Source of the DNA: an uncultured Moraxella sp. | GTDB taxonomy: Bacteria > Pseudomonadota > Gammaproteobacteria > Pseudomonadales > Moraxellaceae | Assembly: GCA_927911235.1 (NCBI GenBank) | Contig: CAKMOY010000070.1 | Location: 1-5,859, forward strand | Direction: 5' to 3' | DNA length: 5,859 bases | Shown: piece after piece, positions 1 through 5,859 of the stretch | How positions within the stretch are numbered: the stretch's first letter is position 1 | Layout of the letters: each line of letters begins with the position of its first letter | Translations under genes and position numbers: made by a program | The notes under the pieces: generated by a model | Databases searched by the model: none | Told to the model about the DNA's origin: nothing | What the model saw: only the letters and a program-made list of their open reading frames with translations

Positions 1-35
1 AAAAAATTTGCTCATCATTTACAAATTTATGGCAA

Positions 36-53
36 TGTTTAAATGGTTAAACA
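36..53. repeat. Short inverted repeat next to the leuA terminator
   Basis: The arms TGTTTAA and TTAAACA surround a 4-nt loop, and one further A:T pair lies outside them. The element is made only of weak pairs apart from one G:C. It overlaps the left edge of the larger inverted repeat at 49-98, so the two could be alternative folds. It may simply reflect AT-rich composition. Nothing else was recognised in positions 1-48, and no gene is supported there. Confidence 0.25.
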
Positions 54-98
54 TCATTAAAAAAACGTGGCAAATTTACCACGTTTTTTATGATGTTT
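49..98. terminator. Stem-loop terminator downstream of leuA, probably bidirectional
   Basis: The core stem is AAAAACGTGG (61-70) pairing with CCACGTTTTT (79-88) around an 8-nt loop. A run of seven A at 59-65 gives a U-tract on the minus-strand transcript. A run of six T at 84-89 gives one on the plus strand. The pairing extends outward: AAACATCAT (49-57) pairs with ATGATGTTT (90-98) after a small bulge. It begins about 10 nt past the leuA stop codon, which is the expected place for a factor-independent terminator. The symmetry suggests that it could also stop a plus-strand gene lying to the left of the window. Confidence 0.8.
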
Positions 99-107
99 TA
101 TTAAATG

Positions 108-1815
108 TTAAACACCTGCCTGTGCCAACGCCGACAAGGTCGCTTTTAACATCGCCGACACCGTACTTGAGCAAGTACCAATACCAGAATAAATTTCACC
201 ATCAACATTTAACTGCAAATAACTCACCGCATTGGCATCGGTACTCGTCACATCGTTTTGGGTCAAGGCGTGTTCCGCATAATTAATCACATGGATATTT
301 TTGCCCAACTGCTCGCTCACGCCAGCCACGAACGCTGACAACACGCCATTGCCTTTGCCATTAATCGCAAGCGTTTCGCCGTTTTTCACGATTTTACCAT
401 TAAACGTTACTTCGTTTTCATCATTGTTAATCTGATAATTTTGTAATGCCAACGTGTTTTGTTGCAAATACGTTTTTTCAAAAATCGTGATAATATCGTC
501 CGAAGTCAATTCAGTTTGACGGCTTTCCGCTTCATTTTGCACCACTCGGCTAAAGTCAATCTGCGTCCAACGTGGCAAGTTAAAACCAAAATCACGCTGT
601 AAAATATACGCCACACCGCCTTTACCAGACTGGCTGTTAATCCGCACCACGTCTTGATAGCCACGTCCGATATGTGCAGGGTCAATCGGCAAATACGCCA
701 CGTCCCACACGCCTTGCGTTTCTTCGCTGTGTTTTTCGTTAAAATCAAGCGATTTTTTAATCGCATCTTGGTGTGAACCGCTAAACGCAGTAAACACAAG
801 CTCGCCAACATATGGGTGGCGTGGGTGGATTGGCAATTGATTGCACTCGCTCACCACTTGGGCGATTTCGCTCATATTGCTAAAATCAAGCTCTGGATTG
901 ACCCCTTGACTGTACATATTCATCGCCATGACCATAATGTCCATGTTGCCTGTGCGTTCGCCATTGCCAAACAACGTCCCTTCAATACGGTCAGCCCCTG
1001 CCATTAGACCTAACTCACTCGCCGCCACCGCACAGCCACGGTCGTTGTGCGTGTGTAGGCTGACGATAACGTGCTTACGCATTGGCAAGTTTTGGCAAAA
1101 ATATTCCACTTGGTCAGCATACACATTCGGCGTTGAGCTTTCAACAGTTGAAGGCAAGTTAAAAATCACCTGTTGCCCCAAATCTGGTCGCCACACTTGA
1201 CATACCGCATCACACACGCTAACGGCAAAGTCGGTTTCCGTCTGTGAAAACTCTCTGGCGAATACTCAAACACCCACTCGGTTTCTGGATATTCTTTTGC
1301 AAAATCACGCAACAAAGTCGCCCCTTGCACCGCAATTTCGGTAATTTCGTCATAATTTTTTGATAAACTTTATCACGTTGTACTTTTGACGTAGAATTAT
1401 AAACGTGGACAATCGCACGTCTTGCCCCTTTTAAACTCTCAAACGTACGGCGAATCAAATGCTCACGAGCCTGCACCAACACCTGCAAAGTAACGTCATC
1501 AGGCACATGACCGCCTTCAATCAACTGACGAGTAAAATCATACTCAACTTGTGCCGCAGACGGAAAACCGATTTCAATTTCTTAAAACCGACATCGACCA
1601 ACGTTTTTGAAAAAACGCATTTTTTGCTCAATGCTCATCGGCTCAATCAAGGCTTGATTGCCGTCTCGCAAATCCACCGAAGTCCAAATTGGGGCTTTAG
1701 TAATGGTTTTGTCGCACCAAGTACGGTTGGTAATTTTTGGAGCGAATGCAAATGGACGGTATTTTGTATAGTCAAATGCAGGGTTTTTTGGCTGGGCTAT
1801 GTTTTTAGCTGACAT
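108..1815 (-). CDS. leuA: 2-isopropylmalate synthase (LeuA), frame broken by four single-base indels
   Basis: LeuA condenses acetyl-CoA with 2-oxoisovalerate to give 2-isopropylmalate, the first committed step of leucine synthesis, in the cytoplasm. The sequence holds three open segments: 1582-1815, about 1219-1580 and 108-1217. Undoing an extra base in the T run 1604-1608 and missing bases near 1582-1587, 1356-1361 and 1247-1250 gives one frame of 569 residues, a normal length for the long form. Visible motifs are DLRDGNQ (residues 48-54, metal ligand D51), SLHTHNDRG (H255 and H257) and GNGERTGN (N291). The D-H-H-N spacing of 204, 2 and 34 equals that recalled for the Mycobacterium tuberculosis zinc ligands D81, H285, H287 and N321. 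This strongly supports the repaired frame. Roughly residues 430-569 form the LeuA C-terminal leucine-binding (feedback) domain. The ATG start at 1813-1815 has an AGGA 7 nt upstream (1823-1826). The short open segments starting at GTG 1217 or TTG 1524 are fragments, not separate genes. Function is near certain. Whether the indels exist in the organism is not known. Confidence 0.95.
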
Positions 1816-1855
1816 AATTTTTTCCTAAATAAAATGATAAAAAAATAATAAAACT

Positions 1856-1861
1856 ATTATA
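1856..1861 (-). promoter_or_regulatory. Candidate -10 box of the leuA promoter
   Basis: A perfect TATAAT lies on the minus strand 40 nt before the leuA ATG, which would give a 5' leader of about 30-35 nt. The matching -35 region (about 1879-1884, GAGTTT with 17-nt spacing) is a poor match to TTGACA, so an activator may be needed. The background is very AT-rich, so a chance match is possible. I see no leader peptide with a run of leucine codons, hence no sign of classical leucine attenuation. Confidence 0.4.
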
Positions 1862-1883
1862 ATCAATTTCTTTAACAAAAACT

Positions 1884-1898
1884 CGCTAATTTTTGCTA
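1884..1898. promoter_or_regulatory. Possible Lrp-type binding site in the leuA/regulator intergenic interval
   Basis: CGCTAATTTTTGCTA agrees at 12 of 15 positions with the E. coli Lrp consensus YAGHAWATTWTDCTR (consensus recalled from memory). It also contains GCTAA twice, 10 bp apart (1885-1889 and 1895-1899), which is one helical turn. It abuts the expected -35 region of the leuA promoter. The consensus is loose and the region AT-rich, so this is suggestive only. Confidence 0.3.
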
Positions 1899-1922
1899 AA
1901 TTTTTTTATAAAAATAGCTTTT

Positions 1923-1952
1923 TTCACCAATTTTTTGTAAAATATTGGTGAA
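1923..1952. promoter_or_regulatory. 30-nt imperfect palindrome upstream of the Lrp/AsnC gene
   Basis: The arms TTCACCAAT (1923-1931) and ATTGGTGAA (1944-1952) are perfect 9-nt complements. Inside them TTTT (1933-1936) pairs with AAAA (1939-1942) after one T/T mismatch, leaving GT at the centre. It ends 22 nt before the regulator's ATG. In DNA it could be a dimer operator, for instance for autoregulation. In RNA it could be a hairpin just ahead of the Shine-Dalgarno sequence. No T run follows it on the plus strand, so it does not look like a terminator for that direction. Confidence 0.45.
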
Positions 1953-1965
1953 TTTAAACAAATCT

Positions 1966-1969
1966 AGGA
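1966..1969 (+). promoter_or_regulatory. Shine-Dalgarno sequence that fixes the regulator start
   Basis: AGGA sits 5 nt before the ATG at 1975. The frame is open further upstream to a TTG at 1945, but that codon has no Shine-Dalgarno match and lies inside the palindrome. The added residues also do not belong to the family's N-terminus. Confidence 0.75.
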
Positions 1970-1974
1970 AAATT

Positions 1975-2433
1975 ATGCAAAATTTAGCAATCTTGACAAA
2001 AAAAATTCTTGCCGAATTACAAAAAAATGCTAAAATCAGTAACCTTGAGCTTGCCGAATTGGTAAACTTAAGTCCGACACCCTGTGCCAGACGTGTTAAA
2101 CAGCTAGAAGACAACGGTTTTATTACAGGTTATTTTGCCAAAACCAATCCACAAAAGTTTGGTTATCAGCTATCCGTTTTTATCGCCATTAGCATGGATA
2201 GGCACACAGCCGAGCGTTTTGAAAACTTTGAAAATGCGGTAAAAGAATTTCCCGAAGTCGTCAGTTGTAGCATTGTAACAGGGCGGAGCGAAGATTATCT
2301 GATAAAGGCAATGGTGCGAGATATGGTACATTATGAAGAATTTTTGTTGCATCGTTTGAACCGCATTGAAGGCATTGCACAGGTGCATACTAGTTTTGAA
2401 TTAAGAGAAGTTTTTTCTCGCAGTTTGATTTAA
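1975..2433 (+). CDS. Lrp/AsnC-family transcriptional regulator
   Basis: A 152-residue protein of the usual Lrp/AsnC size and layout. An N-terminal helix-turn-helix spans about residues 8-50, with the family signature in SNLELAELVNLSPTPC and then RRVKQLEDNGFI, close to E. coli Lrp. A short linker leads to a C-terminal RAM (ligand-binding and oligomerisation) domain at about 65-145. Its SIVTGRSEDYLIK segment corresponds to the family's effector-pocket loop (SGDFDYLLK in E. coli Lrp), here one residue longer or shifted. Members usually sense amino acids and bind as dimers to octamers. The gene is divergent from leuA across 159 nt, so leuA control and autoregulation are reasonable inferences, but the effector cannot be read from sequence. 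It is one of only two genes here without a frame break. Its stop codon overlaps the convergent 61-residue gene by 4 nt. It could be Lrp itself or one of the specialised paralogues, so no symbol is given. Confidence 0.93.
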   Translation: MQNLAILTKKILAELQKNAKISNLELAELVNLSPTPCARRVKQLEDNGFITGYFAKTNPQKFGYQLSVFIAISMDRHTAERFENFENAVKEFPEVVSCSIVTGRSEDYLIKAMVRDMVHYEEFLLHRLNRIEGIAQVHTSFELREVFSRSLI

Positions 2434-2615
2434 ATCGGCTTGGCAATTTGGTCTAATAACTTTAACCGTTTTTGTTGTTCGTCATAGGCTTTTTTTTGGG
2501 TGCGGTAGATTTCATAGACGCACATTTCTTCACAGCCATTGTCACAACATTCCCAGTCTTCGGGGTATGTGGGTTCTTCGATTAATTTTTCGCCATTTGG
2601 TAGTTGTTGGGTCAT
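2430..2615 (-). CDS. Small four-cysteine protein, oxidoreductase-like domain type
   Basis: A 61-residue soluble protein with PTYPEDWECCDNGC near the N-terminus, followed by EEMCVYEIY and a charged, probably helical tail rich in K, Q and E. The cysteines are C23, C24, C28 and C32. This pattern resembles the 'oxidoreductase-like protein, N-terminal' family (Pfam Oxidored-like), as recalled, which has a CC-x2-GC-x2-C-V-x-D-x-Y core after a proline-rich stretch. Here three residues, not two, separate the last two cysteines, and E replaces the usual D. Despite the family name no reaction is established. Metal or cofactor binding by the cysteines is a guess. ATG 2615 is chosen because GGAG lies 7 nt upstream (2623-2626); a TTG at 2633 would add six residues without better support. 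The ATG overlaps the TGA of the upstream 108-residue gene (ATGA), implying translational coupling within the mfd cluster. Confidence 0.8.
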   Translation of the reverse strand: MTQQLPNGEKLIEEPTYPEDWECCDNGCEEMCVYEIYRTQKKAYDEQQKRLKLLDQIAKPI

Positions 2616-2940
2616 TTTATTTCTCCAAGCCAAACATTATCTTTTGGCACAACATAGCAACAATCATTGATATAATTTCTTTCTTTTGGAAATTCAATTT
2701 TTTTAGCGGTTTTTTTGACATTTTCAAACCATTTTTTCAAAATAAATGCCATTAGGTTTCATGTAGCGACTATTGGTTAAATTTAATCGTGAGAATGGAT
2801 TGACCCAAAATTTGACATAATCACGATGATATTCAGTTAGATAATCCAAATCAAGGTTTTTGTTGTTTTCTACCCAAGTTTGAATATCTCGTAACCGTTT
2901 TTTTTTGACCACAAATTTTTTTGTACTTAACTTTTTCCAT
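2612..2940 (-). CDS. Unrecognised 108-residue protein, frame broken by two homopolymer indels
   Basis: No family was recognised. The uninterrupted part (2724-2912) is only 62 codons. Removing one base from the 7-T run at 2916-2922 joins it to an ATG at 2938-2940, and removing one base from the 6-T run at 2732-2737 extends it through 36 further sense codons to TGA 2612-2614. Three facts support the repaired frame: the ATG lies 3 nt after the mfd stop, an AAGG (2949-2952) precedes it by 8 nt, and the repaired stop overlaps the next gene's ATG as ATGA. The protein starts MEKVKYKK and is strongly basic at the N-terminus. It contains RDIQTWVENN, then many aromatic residues (YHRDYVKFW), a second basic stretch (VKKTAKKIEF) and a C-terminus with a CC pair in NDCCYVVPKDNVW. 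There is no signal peptide or membrane segment, so it is probably cytoplasmic. The basic, aromatic composition could suit nucleic-acid contact, but that is speculation. It probably shares a transcript with mfd. Confidence 0.65.
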
Positions 2941-2943
2941 TAT

Positions 2944-5859
2944 TTAAGCCTTTTCAGACAATTTTTCAAGCAAGCTTTTTACCGCATCAATCCGCCCTTC
3001 TGTGGTGGCAAGTGCCTTTTCATCAGTCATTTTTATCCCTGTTGCCCCATTCATTTTAAACTTACTCGGATTGGACTGAATCAACTGAATAATCGTAATC
3101 GCTTCCACAGGCGTATTTGGCGAAAACTCAAACGTAACTTGCCGTTCATTACCGTCAATCTTGCTAATTGCAAGCGGTTCAGCCATTAAGCGAATTTGAT
3201 GAATAGTAAACAAATTTTTGGTAGAATCAGGCAAACTGCCAAAACGGTCAAGCATTTCGCTACGAATACTGATTAAACTGTCGTAATCTTCGGCATTGGC
3301 AATTTTTTTATAAAACAACAACCGTTGATGCACATCGCCCAAATAATCATCAGGAATTAACGCTGATAAATGCAAATTAATATCGCTTGTCAAAGACAAA
3401 GGCGTGTTTAAATCTGGCTGTTTGCCTGCTTTAATCGCTTTAGTCGCACGGTTTAACATATCCATATACAGGTTAAAGCCAATCGCCTGCATATTACCAC
3501 TTTGATTTTTACCAAGCAACTCGCCCGCCCCACGAATTTCCAAATCTTCACTTGCAAGCATGAAACCCGCCCCAAGCGTATTGGCTCGGCTAATCGCATC
3601 TAGGCGTTTTTGGGCATCGGTGGTCAAGCCTTTTAATGACGGCACAAGCAGATAACAATAGGCTTGGTGATGACTGCGACCGACACGACCACGCAATTGG
3701 TGAAGTTGAGCTAAACCAAATTTATCAGCACGGTTAATAATAATCGTGTTGGCGTTGGGAATGTCAATCCCTGTTTCAATAATGGTGCTACACACTAGGA
3801 CGTTGTGTTTTTTGTGGTAAAAGGCTTGCATGACTTGTTCAAGTTCACGCTCTTTCATCTGTCCGTGAGCGACCGCCACACGAGATTCTGGCACAAGTTC
3901 ACGAATGGTTTCCGCCATGCGTTCAATGCTTGCCACATCGTTATGCAGTAAAAACACTTGTCCACCACGCAACAATTCACGCAAAATCGCTTCTTTTAAC
4001 AAATTATCGGTTTTTTGCATGACAAATGTTTTTACTGCAAGCCGTCTAGCGGGGGGCGTGGCGATAATGGACATATTTCGCATACCTGATAACGCCATGT
4101 TCAGCGTGCGTGGAATTGGCGTTGCCGTCATGGAAAGCACGTCCACGTCCGACTGCATGGCTTTAATCCGCTCTTTATCACGCACGCCAAAACGGTGTTC
4201 TTCATCAACTATCATCAAGCCAAGTTTGGCAAATTTAACATCATCTTGCAAAATACGGTGCGTACCGATGATAATATCCACCTTGCCATCGGCTAAATCT
4301 TGTAAAATTTTGTCGTGTTGTTTTTTTGTGCCAAAACGAGAAAGGCTCTCAATATTAATCGCCCAATCAGCAAACCTATCCATAAAATTATCTTCATGTT
4401 GCCCTGCCAACAGCGTTGTCGGCACGAGTACCGCCACTTGATAACCTGCCTGCACCGCAATAAAGGCGGCACGCATGGCGACTTCGGTTTTACCAAAACC
4501 ACATCGCCACACACCAATCTATCCATCGGTTTATTTTGTTTCATATCATGAATGACGGCTTCAATGGCATTCGTTTGGTCGGGCGTTTCTTCATAGGCAA
4601 ATTGACTTGCGAACAAATCGTATTGAATTTGGTCAATGGCAAAATTAATGCCGACTTTGGCATCTCGCCTTGCTTGCACGTTCAAAAGTTCTGCCGCCAC
4701 GTCATGAATTTGACTTAACGCTTTGGCTTTTGCCTTGTCCCATTTGCCACTGCCGATACTGTGGAGCGGTGCGGTTGCCGTATCGCCCCCTGCGTATCGG
4801 CTGATGAGTTGCAAATTCGCCACAGGCACATAAATACTCGCATCATCAGCATACAACAGATGAATAAATTCTTGCAATTGCTTATCAATCTCAAGCGTAA
4901 TCAAGCCTTGATACCGCCCCACACCAAAATCAATATGCACAACAGGGTCGCCAATATTCATCTCGCTGACCGATTTTACCAAAAACTCATCCGACACATC
5001 GCTCTGTCTGCGTCTGCGAGTTTGCAACACCTGCCGACCGAACAACTGCATTTCTGACACAATCGCAAATTGCTCTAATAACACGCCACGTTCAATCGGT
5101 GCGGTGGTTAAAGCCAACTGATTAGCGGACAAATTTTCATCTAAATTCGCCAAAAATCCTTGTAAATTCGCCACACTTTGCAAGGCAAATTTCTTTTGCA
5201 ACAGTTCAGTTAAAATCTCTCTTCGCCCTGAGGTTTCGGCAACGATTAAAATCGGCTTGGCAAAATTTTGTTGAAAATCAATCAGTTTTTGCAACGGTTC
5301 GGCAAGTTTATGGTCAATGTTTAACGTGGGTGGCGTTTGTGTATTGGCATTAATCACGCCTTTTTTGCTATCGTCAAACGCCTGTTCATTGGTAAAAATA
5401 CGTTGAAAATTTGCCAATTTTTCATAAAAAATATGCTCGGCAAGGTACAAATCCGTTGGCGGTAAAATCGGCTTATTAGCATCATGCCGTCTGTCTTCAT
5501 AGCGATTTTGCACTTGTTGCCAAAAATTTTGATAAGCTGTTTCCGCTTGATTGTCAATAATTAACAAACTATTATTTGGTAAATAACCAAAAAAATCAGA
5601 ATTTTGTTGCCAAATTTCTTTATCAAAAAAACAACGGCTGATAATACTCAATCCCAGACGGTGCAATGCCGTTTAACACATCGTTAAACAGTTCAATTTT
5701 TCTTGCACCAAGTTTGTCAAACGTGCTGGCAAAATTGGCACGAAACGTTTCTTTTGCGGTTTCTAATGGAAATTCTTTGGCAGGTAAAATCTGAAAACTG
5801 TCAATTTTACCAACGCCATTTTGTTTAGTATTTTTTAAATATATTTTAAATTGTTCGTA
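2944..5859 (-). CDS. mfd: Transcription-repair coupling factor Mfd (5' partial, two single-base indels)
   Basis: Mfd binds RNA polymerase stalled at DNA damage, pushes it off by ATP-driven translocation and recruits UvrA for nucleotide excision repair. The window holds the C-terminal 971 residues of about 1150; the N-terminus lies beyond 5859. Numbered within this fragment: the remainder of the UvrB-like module spans about 1-230 (LPAKEFP, then GIEYYQPLFF). The RNA polymerase-interaction region includes VVHIDFGVGRYQGL (about 306-319). The helicase-type motor has VGFGKTE (Walker A, about 453), DEEHRFG (about 551), TATPIPRTL (about 580), ETGIDIPNAN and QLRGRVGRS (about 725). The C-terminal regulatory domain ends in LLEKLSEKA. 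All align readily with E. coli Mfd. A missing base at 4499-4500 (CC where CCC is needed) breaks the frame exactly in Walker A. An extra base in the A run 5625-5631 breaks it in PLFFDK. The repaired frame is open to the window edge. The stop is 3 nt before the next gene. Confidence 0.96.
2949..2952 (-). promoter_or_regulatory. Shine-Dalgarno sequence supporting the 108-residue gene start
   Basis: AAGG on the minus strand, inside the last codons of mfd, lies 8 nt before ATG 2938-2940. The alternative GTG at 2910-2912 has no comparable purine-rich match at a proper distance. This favours the ATG, and hence an indel in the intervening T run at 2916-2922. Confidence 0.5.

Noticed and set aside
816..1200. 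Plus-strand open frames inside leuA (63 and 90 codons)
   Set aside because: They lie opposite strongly conserved LeuA catalytic coding sequence and have no Shine-Dalgarno match or recognisable domain. They are antisense shadows.
1907..1912. TATAAA as the -10 box of the regulator gene
   Set aside because: No acceptable -35 element lies at the right distance, and such hexamers are common in this A/T-rich stretch. The promoter was left uncalled.
1945..1974. Upstream TTG start for the Lrp/AsnC regulator
   Set aside because: It would place the start codon inside the palindrome and lacks a Shine-Dalgarno sequence. The ATG at 1975 has AGGA 5 nt upstream and gives the family's normal length.
2404..2418. 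GAGAA/TTCTC hairpin near the end of the regulator gene as a terminator for the mfd cluster
   Set aside because: The stem is only five pairs, lies within coding sequence and has no good T run after it on the minus strand.
3905..4441. A 178-codon plus-strand open frame inside mfd
   Set aside because: It is antisense to the conserved Mfd motor motifs. Its translation is a serine-rich, domain-free product typical of the opposite strand of a coding region.
1604..5631. Phase variation by homopolymer slippage
   Set aside because: The runs are short (2-7 bases), scattered over biosynthetic and repair genes, and several in one gene would have to switch together. This is unlike phase-variable surface genes with long tracts.
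1582..5666. The split open frames of leuA and mfd as separate truncated genes or true pseudogenes
   Set aside because: Each break is a single-base change, mostly in a homopolymer run. The repaired proteins keep full motifs and exact spacing, and no missing segments or extra stop codons are seen.
1..5859. CRISPR array, tRNA or rRNA gene, insertion sequence, phage or defence system
   Set aside because: No regularly spaced repeats, cloverleaf or rRNA-like sequence, transposase or integrase motifs, or defence domains are visible. The content is housekeeping genes plus two small genes.

Overview
This AT-rich window looks like ordinary chromosome from a gammaproteobacterium. Moraxellaceae (Moraxella or Psychrobacter-like) is my best guess. 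The basis is the long-form LeuA with an N-terminal extension, an Mfd closely resembling gammaproteobacterial Mfd, and the strongly A/T-biased codon choice. The family assignment is inference from protein resemblance and was not tested by any search.

Layout. Positions 49-98 hold a stem-loop terminator. Positions 108-1815 (minus strand) are leuA, 2-isopropylmalate synthase. Positions 1816-1974 are a divergent regulatory interval with a TATAAT box for leuA, an Lrp-like sequence and a 30-nt imperfect palindrome. Positions 1975-2433 (plus strand) encode an Lrp/AsnC-family regulator. The rest is a minus-strand cluster read from right to left: mfd (5' end beyond the window), an unrecognised 108-residue protein, and a 61-residue four-cysteine protein. 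The cluster is tightly packed: 3 nt separate mfd from the 108-residue gene, and an ATGA overlap joins that gene to the next. The last gene converges on the regulator gene with a 4-nt overlap of stop regions.

How the genes work together. The Lrp-type regulator faces leuA across 159 nt, so control of leucine synthesis and autoregulation are natural hypotheses. Mfd couples transcription to DNA repair and has no obvious link to leucine synthesis. The two small genes probably share its transcript.

Three of the five genes are split by single-base indels, eight in all, nearly all in homopolymer runs: four in leuA, two in mfd and two in the 108-residue gene. When these are undone each gene becomes one continuous frame. 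In LeuA the spacing of the metal ligands then matches the known enzyme exactly. I read them as sequencing or assembly errors, not gene decay. I see no convincing novel system here. The most useful new item is the 108-residue gene, which is hidden by two frameshifts.
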